64,000 nucleotides of DNA, taken from assembly GCA_023391095.1 (NCBI GenBank), contig JAEWBN010000019.1, forward strand, positions 73,149 to 137,148, written 5' to 3'. Shown here one piece after another: positions 24,928 through 33,900 of the stretch (position 1 is its first letter; each line of letters opens with the position of its first letter). The translations under genes and the position numbers were made by a program. This stretch comes from Pseudomonadota bacterium. GTDB taxonomy: Bacteria; Pseudomonadota; Alphaproteobacteria; Rhizobiales; Devosiaceae. Below the pieces are notes generated by a model. It searched no databases. It was not told the DNA's origin and saw nothing but the letters and a program-made list of their open reading frames with translations.

Positions 24928-26880
24928 ATGAGCGATCAGCTCCTATTTCAGCCAAGTGCGGCAGCGATCGCACACACCCACACGACGGCAGAGCAATATG
25001 CCGCGCTCTACGAGCGTTCCATCTCGGACCCGGACGGGTTCTGGGCGGAACAGGCCAAGCGCCTCGACTGGGTGACCTTTCCCAAGACAATCAAAAACAC
25101 CACGTTCGAATATCCCGACGTCTCGATCAAATGGTTCGAGGATGGCGTGCTCAACGTGGCGGCCAACTGCATCGACCGGCACCTGCTGGAGCGCGGTGAC
25201 GACGTTGCCATCATCTGGGAGCCGGATAATCCGGCCGATGAAGCCCAGTACATCACCTACCGGCAACTGCACGAAAAGGTCTGCCGGGCCGCCAACGTGC
25301 TCAAGTCGCTGGGCGTCAAGAAGGGCGACCGGGTCACCATCTACCTGCCGATGATCCCGGCGGCGGCCTATGCCATGCTGGCCTGCGCCCGCATCGGCGC
25401 CGTGCACTCGGTGGTTTTCGGCGGCTTCTCCCCGGATTCACTGGCCGGCCGCATCAATGACTGCGATTCTGCGGTGGTGATCACCGCCGACGAAGGCCGC
25501 CGCGGCGGCAAGACCGTGCCGCTCAAGGCCAATGTCGACAAGGCGCTGGAAGATTGCCCCGGCGTGACCAAGGTCGTGGTGGTCAGCAATACCGGCGCGG
25601 ACGTGGCCATGAAGGGCAGCCGCGACGTCTGGTGGCACGAGGCGGCGGCAGGGGTGGAGCCTTTCCACGATCCCGAGCCGATGAATGCCGAAGACCCGCT
25701 GTTCATCCTCTACACCTCCGGCTCGACCGGCAAGCCCAAGGGCGTGCTGCACACCCAGGGCGGTTACCTTACCTATGCGTCGCTGACGCATGAGCTCAGC
25801 TTCGACTACAAGCGCGGCGAAGTCTTCTGGTGCACGGCCGACGTGGGCTGGATCACGGGCCACAGCTATATCGTCTATGGCCCGCTGGCCAATGGCGCGA
25901 CGACCGTGATGTTCGAGGGCATTCCCTCCTGGCCCGATGCAAGCCGGTTCTGGCAGGTGGTCGAGCGCCACAAGGTCAATATCTTCCACACCGCACCGAC
26001 GGCGATCCGCTCGTTGATGGGGGCAGGGGCCGAGTATGTCGACAAGCACGACATGCCCAGCCTGCGGCTCCTGGGCACTGTGGGTGAGCCGATCAATCCG
26101 GAAGCCTGGATGTGGTATCACAACAAGGTCGGCAAGGGCCGCTGCGGCATTGTCGATGCGTGGTGGCAGACGGAAACCGGCGGGCACATGATCGCCCCGT
26201 TCCCGGGCGCCATTCCCACCAAGCCTGGTTCGGCGACCAAGCCGTTCTTCGGCATCAAGCCGGCCGTACTGTCGCCGGAAGGCAAGCTGCAGGAGCAGAC
26301 CAAGGCCGAAGGCGTCCTGGTGATCCAGGACAGCTGGCCGGCGCAGGCGCGCACCATCTGGGGCGACCACGGGCGGTTTGTCTCGACCTATTTCGAGACC
26401 TACAAGGGCAATTACTTCACCGGTGACGGCTGTCGCCGTGACGAGGACGGCTATTACTGGATCACGGGTCGCGTGGACGACGTGCTCAACGTGTCCGGCC
26501 ATCGCCTCGGCACCGCCGAAGTGGAAAGTGCACTCGTGGCCCATCCCAAGGTCAGCGAGGCGGCTGTTGTCGGCTTCCCGCATGACGTGAAGGGGCAGGG
26601 CATCTATTGCTATGTGACCCTGATGGCCGGCGAGAGCTATTCGGACGAGCTGCGCGGCGAACTGCGCAACTGGGTGCGCAAGGAAATCGGGCCGATCGCT
26701 TCCCCAGACTTCATCCAGTGGGCTCCGGGCCTGCCCAAGACGCGGTCCGGCAAGATCATGCGGCGCATCCTGCGCAAGGTAGCCGAGAACGACTTCGGCT
26801 CCTTGGGCGATACGTCCACCCTGGCCGATCCATCGGTCGTGGATGATCTGATCGCCAACCGGCAGAACAAGCCGGCCTAA
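24928..26880 (+). CDS. acs: Acetyl-CoA synthetase
   Basis: AMP-forming acetate:CoA ligase, 650 aa, standard length. Adenylate-forming motifs: FILYTSGSTGKPKGVLHTQG (A3/P-loop, about 264-283), WWQTETGGHMIAPFPG (A5, about 412), DDVLNVSGHRLGTAEVE (A8 hinge) and KTRSGKIMRRILRKVA (A10, with the Lys that is acetylated in homologues). N-terminal ACAS_N domain is present. The ATG is preceded by GGGAGGAAG. The gene is single and is followed by a hairpin. Confidence 0.96.
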   Translation: MSDQLLFQPSAAAIAHTHTTAEQYAALYERSISDPDGFWAEQAKRLDWVTFPKTIKNTTFEYPDVSIKWFEDGVLNVAANCIDRHLLERGDDVAIIWEPDNPADEAQYITYRQLHEKVCRAANVLKSLGVKKGDRVTIYLPMIPAAAYAMLACARIGAVHSVVFGGFSPDSLAGRINDCDSAVVITADEGRRGGKTVPLKANVDKALEDCPGVTKVVVVSNTGADVAMKGSRDVWWHEAAAGVEPFHDPEPMNAEDPLFILYTSGSTGKPKGVLHTQGGYLTYASLTHELSFDYKRGEVFWCTADVGWITGHSYIVYGPLANGATTVMFEGIPSWPDASRFWQVVERHKVNIFHTAPTAIRSLMGAGAEYVDKHDMPSLRLLGTVGEPINPEAWMWYHNKVGKGRCGIVDAWWQTETGGHMIAPFPGAIPTKPGSATKPFFGIKPAVLSPEGKLQEQTKAEGVLVIQDSWPAQARTIWGDHGRFVSTYFETYKGNYFTGDGCRRDEDGYYWITGRVDDVLNVSGHRLGTAEVESALVAHPKVSEAAVVGFPHDVKGQGIYCYVTLMAGESYSDELRGELRNWVRKEIGPIASPDFIQWAPGLPKTRSGKIMRRILRKVAENDFGSLGDTSTLADPSVVDDLIANRQNKPA

Positions 26881-26887
26881 CAAAGAA

Positions 26888-26914
26888 GAGGCGGTGGCCA
26901 ATGGCCGCCGCCTC
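26888..26914 (+). terminator. Strong GC hairpin after acs
   Basis: GAGGCGG-T-GGCC pairs with GGCC-G-CCGCCTC around a short AAT loop, 8 bases after the acs stop. No T-run follows, so it may act as an mRNA 3' barrier or a Rho-assisted end. Confidence 0.55.
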
Positions 26915-26932
26915 TCAAGTTCTGTGGATCCT

Positions 26933-27030
26933 TACGCGGAAGGTTGAATTAACGCGTAGCCCTAGTCCACTCCGGGTCACCTAGGCCCTGGAAGAGGGTG
27001 AAGCACCCCCTAAACAGGGGGTCATCCTCT
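26933..27030. other. Three consecutive stem-loops between acs and the GH3 gene
   Basis: TACGCG/CGCGTA (26933-26958); CCTAG/CTAGG (26961-26985); and a long stem pairing AGAGGGTGA (26993-27001) with TCATCCTCT (27022-27030), continued after a 4-base bulge by CCCCCT/AGGGGG. All are non-coding. They could be a small RNA, a 5' leader of the next gene or a repeat element; I recognise no known class. Confidence 0.4.
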
Positions 27031-27082
27031 CGCCGCGTTTTCAAGGTCATTTAGGCCACCTCACCCTCATCAGGTTTTCTCC

Positions 27083-28168
27083 TTGCTTCGCACCATCTTA
27101 GCATCTCTCGTTGTTTCCGCGCTGGCGCTTCCGGCAAGTGCCGCCACCCTGGAAGAAATGGCGGGGCAGATGATCATTGTCGGCTTTGAAGGCAACACTG
27201 CGGGGGCAGCCGGCGTCGCTGCCGTGACCGAGGCGCTGGCCGCAGGCCGGCTTGGCGGGGTCATGTATCTCAAGAAAAACGTGTCCAGCCTTGCTGCCGT
27301 GCGGGAGATGAATGCGCAATTCCGGGCCGCCTCCCCGGATGTGCTTCCGTTTATTACGCTCGACCAGGAAGGCGGCGCCGTGGAGCGGCTGACGCGCGAC
27401 GTTGGCTTTAAGGAAATTCCGAACGCCGCGACGGTGGCGGCAGACAATTCTCCCGAGGAGGCCGAGGCCATTTACGGTGAGATGGCCAAGGCCATCGCGG
27501 CGGAAGGGTTCACGGTCAATTTCGGGCCCGTGGCTGATCTCAACACCAATCCGGCCAATCAGGTGATTGCCAGGTTCGGTCGCGCCTTCGCCAAGGATGC
27601 CGAAACGGTGGTGGCCTATAGCGAGGCCTTCATTCGCGCGCATCACTCGGCCGGCGTCACCACGTCGCTCAAGCACTTTCCCGGTCATGGGTCTTCGACC
27701 GCGGACAGCCATGAGGGCTTTGTCGATATTACCCAGACATGGAGCCCCGATGAGCTCGAGCCCTATCGCGCGATGATCGGGGACGGGCTGGCCGACATGG
27801 TGATGGTTGGCCATCTCTACCATGCCGACTATGCCGACGCTGATGGCGAGACCCCGTCATCCCTGTCGCCGCGCTGGATTGACGGGGTGCTGCGTCAGGA
27901 ACTGGGCTTTGACGGCGTGGTGATCAGCGACGATCTCGAAATGGGCGCGATCCGGCAGCATTTCACGCTGGAGGAGACGGTGACCAAGGCCGTACGAGCG
28001 GGCATGGATATCCTGCTCTTTTCCAATACTGCCCGGTATCGGGCGGGGCTGTCGGAAGAAATTCTCGACATCCTTTTGGCAGAGGCAGAGGCCGACCCTG
28101 ATTTTGCTGCCCGGATCGAGCAGAGCTACGCGCGCATTGTGGCGCTCAAGGCGCGCATTGCGCCCTGA
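27083..28168 (+). CDS. Exported GH3 beta-N-acetylhexosaminidase (NagZ-like)
   Basis: A 361-aa glycoside hydrolase family 3 enzyme. Residues 1-20 look like a signal peptide ending ASA, then a single TIM barrel. ITLDQEGGAVERL (about 93-105), KHFPGHGSSTADSH (the NagZ-type His loop, about 196-209) and GVVISDDLEMGAI (nucleophile Asp, about 274-286) are intact. NagZ removes N-acetylglucosamine from muropeptides, usually in the cytoplasm; the leader here implies export. Start is TTG at 27083 with AGG 8 bases upstream. Confidence 0.83.
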   Translation: MLRTILASLVVSALALPASAATLEEMAGQMIIVGFEGNTAGAAGVAAVTEALAAGRLGGVMYLKKNVSSLAAVREMNAQFRAASPDVLPFITLDQEGGAVERLTRDVGFKEIPNAATVAADNSPEEAEAIYGEMAKAIAAEGFTVNFGPVADLNTNPANQVIARFGRAFAKDAETVVAYSEAFIRAHHSAGVTTSLKHFPGHGSSTADSHEGFVDITQTWSPDELEPYRAMIGDGLADMVMVGHLYHADYADADGETPSSLSPRWIDGVLRQELGFDGVVISDDLEMGAIRQHFTLEETVTKAVRAGMDILLFSNTARYRAGLSEEILDILLAEAEADPDFAARIEQSYARIVALKARIAP

Positions 28169-28268
28169 GGCAGGGTGTGGCAATTTCCCCCGCTTTCTGC
28201 GCGAGCGTGTTTTCTCCGCCATCGGCTGGCTATAAGGTGCGCGGCAACCAGCGGAAGGCAATGGGCTG

Positions 28269-29069
28269 ATGGCGGAAGATCGCGAAGTTCGGCAGGTCCG
28301 GGCGCTCTTCATCTCCGACGTGCATCTGGGCATGAAGCCGATCCGGGTCGCCCAGCTGATCGAATTCCTGCGCGCCCATGAGGCGGAAACCATCTATCTG
28401 GTCGGCGACTTCATCGACGGATGGCGCCTCGCCAAGCAGTGGCACTGGCCCGCCGAATATAATGTGCTGTTCGATATTCTCCTGGCCAAGGCCAATGGCG
28501 GGACGCGCATCGTCTATCTGCCGGGCAATCACGACGAATTCCTGCGCGAATATCTGGGCACCTATTTCGGCGAGATCGAACTGGTGGACCGCACCGTCCA
28601 TACTTCGGCGACCGGCAAGACCTATCTCGTGATCCATGGCGACCAGTTCGACGTGGTGGTGATGAACATGAAGTGGCTCGCCCATGTGGGGGACTGGGCC
28701 TATAACGCCGCGCTGCGCGTCAACATCGCCATCAACTGGGTGCGACGTCGGCTTGGGCTGCAATATTGGTCACTTAGCGCCTGGGCCAAGCAGAAGGTCA
28801 AGAATGCCGTGTCGGTCATCGGGCGCTTCGAAGAAGCGCTGGTGCATGAGGCCAAGCAAAGCGGCGTCGATGGGGTGATCTGCGGCCATATCCACTTTGC
28901 CGATATTCACGACCGGCTGGGCATTCAATACATCAATACGGGCGATTGGGTGGAAAGCTGCACTGCGATCGTGGAGAATGACGATGGCGGGTTCGAGCTG
29001 ATCAAGTGGACCGAAATGGTGACCGGGCAGGGCCGTCGCTTCCGCCTTCGACGTGGCGCCGCCGACTAG
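28269..29069 (+). CDS. LpxH-like metallophosphoesterase (UDP-2,3-diacylglucosamine diphosphatase family)
   Basis: A 266-aa calcineurin-like phosphoesterase. Metal-site motifs are in order: FISDVHLG (about 14-21), YLVGDFIDGW (about 43-52), YLPGNHDEF (about 85-93), VIHGDQFD (about 118-125), and VICGHIHFADIH (about 202-213). COG2908 members are annotated as lipid A pathway pyrophosphatases that hydrolyse UDP-diacylglucosamine. Many Hyphomicrobiales use LpxI instead, so the true substrate could be another nucleotide lipid or phosphoester. Confidence 0.8.
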   Translation: MAEDREVRQVRALFISDVHLGMKPIRVAQLIEFLRAHEAETIYLVGDFIDGWRLAKQWHWPAEYNVLFDILLAKANGGTRIVYLPGNHDEFLREYLGTYFGEIELVDRTVHTSATGKTYLVIHGDQFDVVVMNMKWLAHVGDWAYNAALRVNIAINWVRRRLGLQYWSLSAWAKQKVKNAVSVIGRFEEALVHEAKQSGVDGVICGHIHFADIHDRLGIQYINTGDWVESCTAIVENDDGGFELIKWTEMVTGQGRRFRLRRGAAD

Positions 29070-29201
29070 GTCCCTCCTCATAAAAAACGGCGAAGCTGCG
29101 CCAAAAATGCCCGCATCCGGCGCGGATTCGGCCTTGCTTTGCCCTCGCTTCCGAGTCACCTAGGCACACGCGGCGCCGTTTTGCGCCGGGAGTTCTTTTC
29201 C

Positions 29202-30398
29202 ATGCCATCGGTTCTTTCGCGCTGGGACACGCCCGAGCTGCGCGCAACCATTTATCAGTTCAACGTCTATATTCCCGGTGGGGTCGCCTCGGTCTTCTTC
29301 GGGATCTGGCTGAGCGAACACGGGATTCCGTCCGACCAGATCGGCATTATCAATGCGCTGCCGACGCTGTGCCTGCTGCTGCTCAACATCATCGTGGGGC
29401 GCATCGCTGACAAGGCGGACGACTGGCGCACGGCGCTGATCTATATTTCGTTTGCCTCTGCGCTGGCGCCGCTGCCGCTGTATTTCGTTTCCGAATTTTG
29501 GGGCATTCTGGCGATCTGGGCGCTGTGTGCGACCAGCAATGGCCTTGTTGCGCCGGTTATCGACGCGGCTACGGTGCGCATGACGCGGCGCAACGGTACG
29601 GATTTCGGGGCCATCCGGGCCTGGGCAACCGTGGGCTATGTGTTTGCCGCGGCGGGCCTGGGTCTTTTGATCAACACACTCGGGTCAGGCGCGTTCGTCA
29701 CGCTCTATGTCGCGACCGTGGTGGTGCGGGCTTTCCTGTCGCTTCTCCTGCCGCGGTTTCGCGCGCCATCGCAGAAGATCACGCTGGCCGATGCCGCGCC
29801 GGAGATCGCGGCCGCGCCCAGCCGACTCAAGGATTCGCTCAAGCTCTGGTTCGTGCTCCCGCTCCTGGCTTTTGCGCTGGTCAACTCGTCCAACGCGCTG
29901 ATCGGCAGCTTTGCGGCGCTGCTCTGGCACGACAACGGCATACCGAGCTACTTCCTGGGGCCTCTACTGGGGATCGCGGCGGTAGGCGAAGCGATCCTGA
30001 TGTTTGCCTGGCGCCGGTTCGGCGGGCGGGTCACGGCGCGTAACATGATCATGGTAGCGGCGCTGGCGGGTCTGGTGCGCTTCACCATCATGGCGTTCAA
30101 CCCGCCGGTGGAGGTGCTGTTCTTTACCCAGCTGCTGCATGCTTTCAGCTTCGGCATGGGCTATTTTGGTGTGGTGCATTTCATCGCCAACTGGACCAAC
30201 GAGGCCAATGCCGCAGAAGCGCAGGGCTTTGCCAATATGCTCAACATGGCTGCGGCCATGGCGGCCCTGATCGTGTTCGGGGTGCTGGTTGAGCATTTCG
30301 GGCCTTACGCCTTCTTCTACTCGACGCTGACCTCGATCCTGGCCATTGGCTGCGTGCTGTGGTCGCTGAAGCTGCGTCCGCCAAAGGCGGCAAGCTAG
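29202..30398 (+). CDS. MFS transporter
   Basis: A 398-aa 12-helix major facilitator resembling the MFS_1-like/nucleoside-symporter group. The loop GRIADKADDWRTAL after helix 2 corresponds to the MFS motif A region. GTDFGAIRAWATVGYVFAA is characteristic of this subgroup. ATG at 29202 with GGGAG upstream is used because an earlier in-frame start adds a hydrophilic tail with no family support. Substrate not identifiable. Confidence 0.82.
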   Translation: MPSVLSRWDTPELRATIYQFNVYIPGGVASVFFGIWLSEHGIPSDQIGIINALPTLCLLLLNIIVGRIADKADDWRTALIYISFASALAPLPLYFVSEFWGILAIWALCATSNGLVAPVIDAATVRMTRRNGTDFGAIRAWATVGYVFAAAGLGLLINTLGSGAFVTLYVATVVVRAFLSLLLPRFRAPSQKITLADAAPEIAAAPSRLKDSLKLWFVLPLLAFALVNSSNALIGSFAALLWHDNGIPSYFLGPLLGIAAVGEAILMFAWRRFGGRVTARNMIMVAALAGLVRFTIMAFNPPVEVLFFTQLLHAFSFGMGYFGVVHFIANWTNEANAAEAQGFANMLNMAAAMAALIVFGVLVEHFGPYAFFYSTLTSILAIGCVLWSLKLRPPKAAS

Positions 30399-30408
30399 CC
30401 GTTTGTTC

Positions 30409-30440
30409 AAGCCGCCCGATGTGTCACTCTCGGGCGGCTT
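30409..30440 (+). terminator. Hairpin after the MFS transporter gene
   Basis: A perfect 11-bp stem, AAGCCGCCCGA / TCGGGCGGCTT, directly after the stop and 17 bases before the next start. T-run is minimal. Confidence 0.55.
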
Positions 30441-30457
30441 CAACCGGCTGACGACTC

Positions 30458-30877
30458 GTGACCGACTTTCTCCGACAATTGCCGCTGCGGTTTTTCGAAG
30501 TGCCCTATGAGGCATCGCAGATCCCGGCGGGCGACAATGGGCTGGGGCGTGGCGCCAATTGCCAGCGCTATGCCTATGCGGTGCTGGGCTATTTCGGGCT
30601 GAACCTGCCGCCATACCGGTCCAGCGACCTTTGGGCGGACCGGGTGCATACCAGCATGGTGGAGGGAAGCTTGGAGCCGCTTGATCTCCTCCTCTTTGGA
30701 CCCACCAATAGTTCCTATGGCGCGCATGTCGGCCTCTGGACGGGGGAGGAGGGTGTGCTGCATCTCTGCCGAAGTGTCGGCGTGCCGTCGATCTGGAGCC
30801 TCGAGCAGTTCGCGGCGCAACCGGACTATCGGGTACTGATTGGCGCCAAGCGGCTTCGGGCTCTGGCCAAGGCATAA
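30458..30877 (+). CDS. NlpC/P60-like cell-wall hydrolase family protein
   Basis: A 139-aa small papain-like-fold protein. GANCQRYAYAVLGYFGLNLP (about 32-51) has the Cys-containing helix, and YGAHVGLWTG (about 86-95) the His strand, in the order and spacing of NlpC/P60 enzymes, which cleave peptidoglycan peptides. No signal peptide is visible, unlike most cell-wall-acting members, so it may act intracellularly or be a non-peptidase relative. GTG start; the gene is convergent with the giant gpr-like gene and ends at a shared terminator. Confidence 0.65.
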   Translation: MTDFLRQLPLRFFEVPYEASQIPAGDNGLGRGANCQRYAYAVLGYFGLNLPPYRSSDLWADRVHTSMVEGSLEPLDLLLFGPTNSSYGAHVGLWTGEEGVLHLCRSVGVPSIWSLEQFAAQPDYRVLIGAKRLRALAKA

Positions 30878-30907
30878 AAAAAGCCCCGGATCGCTCCGGG
30901 GCTTTTT
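30876..30907. terminator. Bidirectional Rho-independent terminator
   Basis: An A-run, AGCCCCGG, short loop, CCGGGGCT and TTTTT lie between two convergent genes. T-runs exist on both strands, so it can end both transcripts. Confidence 0.9.
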
Positions 30908-30923
30908 GCATGGCGTCGCCTGA

Positions 30924-33900
30924 TCAGCTGAGGCGGCCGCTGGCGTGGGCCAGGGTGGTATAGACCTTGCCGCGATCGGAGAGCAGGTATTCGCGCGTTT
31001 CGGCGGCGGGGTTGGGGCCGGCAGCGGCGCGTTTCAGCAGCTGTTCGAACTCAGCCATATAGCTCTGGGCCATGCGGGCGAATTCGGGGTCGCGCTGCAC
31101 GCGGCGGCGGACGTCGTCATAAGTGCCCTGACCGGTCAGCGTGTAGATGCGGCGGGTGAAGACATTGGACTCGCCGGCCTGATAGCGGGCCCAGGCTTCG
31201 GAGAGGGCCGCATCGTCGATGGCGCGGGCGATTTCTTCGGTCAGGCCGGACAGACCCTGCGGCGCAGCGGTGCTGGCCTGCTTGGCCGAGGCATTGCGCA
31301 GCACGTCGCGGAGCCAGCCGCCTTCCGGCTGAGCCTGCGGGGCAGGCGCTGCAGCGGCCGGAGCCGGGGCAGGGGCAGCCGGTGCGGCGGCGGGCGCCGG
31401 AGCCGGTGCAGGCTGTTCGGCAACCGTGGGACGGATTGGGTCCACGAGTGTCTGGCGCGGGGCCGGCTCAGGACGCCAGGCTTCACGCTGAGGCTCGGGC
31501 TGGCGCGGGGCCGGCTGGAAGCTGGCCTGGGCGGGCTGGCGCGACGGACGCAGCGCCGCACGGCGGTCGGTCAGGTCGTGGCTGGCCGGCTGCGAGCGGA
31601 CAATGGCATTGAGCTCGCTCAGGGCCTCGATCTGCTCGGCAACGACGCGGCGCATGGCGGCGGCGCTGGCGCGGGTTTCCTCAGGAAGTTCGTTGACGCC
31701 GCGCGCCAGTTCCGCACGGGTGGCTTCAAGCTCGCTGCCCACTTCGCGGGCGGTTTCGCGCATGGAACGGGCCGTTTCGGCGAAGCGCTGGGTGGCTTCT
31801 TCGATGGCGCGCTGCATCTCGCCGACCATGCGCTGCTGGGCTTCCTGCAGGGCGTGGTTGGCGCGACGGCCTTCGGTGTCCGCGGTCTGGTGGAATTCGC
31901 CCAGACGCTCGGTGACTTCACCCGTGGTTTCGTCCAGGGCGCGGCGCAGCTGGCCGGTATTGCTGGCGATGGCATTGCGGACCGAGCTGGTGGAGTCCGA
32001 AATCGTGCTGGCCAGCGTGCTGGTCGTGGTGGTGAGGACGTCGGTGACGCTGCCGGCCGTGGAGGCGAGGGTGTCGCTGACCTTGGCGGCGTTGTCTTCG
32101 AGGGCCTCGTTGACCTGGTTGACTTGTTCGCTGAGCGCGGAACGGACCGAAGCGGACGTCTGGTTGAGCGCGGCAGCGGCGGCGTCGGCAGCTCGCTGGA
32201 CGACATTGTCCATCTGGCTGGCGCTGCTGTGCAGGGCCGAGGTGAAGCGCTCGTTGGTGGTGTAGAGCGCGTTGTTGACGTTCTCGGCGTTGGCTTCCAG
32301 CGCCTTGGTGACGGTGGCGGTCGTTTCCTCGAGCTTGTCGTGGACCGAATGCGTGGTGGCTTCCAGCGCCTCGTCCATTGCCCGGCGCGCGCCGATCAGG
32401 CGGCGTTCGGTGTCGTTGACCGTATCGGCAATCGACTGGGCGAACATGCGCATGCGGCCATCAATATCGTCGGCACGAGCCGCAAAGCTCTGTGCCAGGG
32501 CTTCCATGGCGCCGCGGCGATCCTCGAGGCTTTCGAGGGCCGTCTGGCCGTTGGCTTCCAGAGCGCGCGAGGCGCGTTCGATGCCCACGGTTTCCTGATC
32601 GAGACGACCCAGGATGGTGGAGAACTCTTCCACCATGGAGCGGATGGTCTGCTGCAGGGCGCCGACATGCTGGGTGACGATTTCGCCGGCCTGTTCGGTC
32701 TGGCCCATCGCCTCGCGCATGGTGTTGGAATAGTTGGCGGTCTGCTGGGCAACGCTGGTTTCGAGGCTGGCCAGGTTGGCGGTTGAAGCATCCAGAACGC
32801 GCTGCAGGAGCAGGTTGGAGTCGTTGAGCTTGTTGAGGGCGTTGGTGACGTCGCTGAGAATGCGGCCGGTCGAGGCGGACATGATGGTCTCGGCTTCGCG
32901 GGCATTTTCGCTCAGCGCATCGCGAAGCAGGTTGCCGTGGCTGGCAAGGGCCGACTGCAGCTCGGCGGAGCGCTCGGTGACCAGTTCGGCAAAGCTGTTG
33001 GTGTGTGCGGTGACCGAACGATTGATCTCGGAGAGGCGAGTTTCGATGGTGTCGACGGCGCCGACTGCCTTGACCGAAACGATCTCGTCGATGTTGCCGG
33101 CGGCAAGACGGATCTGTTCGAGCGCATTGCGCACCGCGGAGTCCATGCGGTTGGCAGTGGTTTCCACGTTGTTGGAAATGACTTCGGCAGCAGCCGTGAT
33201 GCGGGTCGCGATGGTTTCTTCGATGCGGTCGGCGCCCGCTTCGAGATCGGCCATGGACTGGGTGATCGACGTGCTGATCGAGGCATTGAGGGCGGCCAGG
33301 CGCTCGGCCGTGATGTCGGCGCGCGCGGTGATGGCCTCGGGCAGGGTGCCCAAGCGGCTATCGACCATTTCGGTGATCGAGTTGCGGGCCTTTTCGACGC
33401 CGGATTCGATAAGTTCGGCGGCACGGCGGGCGCTGTCGCCGACGCTGAGGCTGGCGCTTTCGATACGGGCGGTCACGCCGCGTTCGGCATCGGAAATGCG
33501 GGCGACGGCATTGTCGAGGCCTTCACCCAGACCGGTGTTGATGTCGTTGACCTTGGAGGCCACGGTGATCGACATTTCGTCGAGCCGCGCGGACATGGTG
33601 TCGGTGACATTGCGCAGCGATGCGTCGATGCCTTCGCGTGCCGCAAGGCCATGCTGGTCGATGGTCTGCGCCATTTCAGCGGTGTGCAGGCCGATGGTTT
33701 CGCCAATCGATGTGGTGTGATTGGCCAGCGTGTCGGACAGGTGCTGGGTGCGCGCATTGAGCGCTTCGGAAAGCTGCTGGGTGCGGGTGTTGACGGCCTG
33801 AGCGAGATCCTGCGTCCGCATGTCCAGCTGGCGGGTGAGGCCGCTGGCGCCTTCCTCGATGCGCGAGGAGAGGGTGGCAGTGCGTTCGTCGAGCTGGGAC

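Noticed and set aside
30945..32786. 613-codon open frame on the plus strand opposite the gpr-like gene
   Set aside because: Low-complexity Gly/Ala/Arg-rich product, a mirror of the coiled-coil coding on the other strand; the C-terminal domain and membrane helices exist only in the minus frame.
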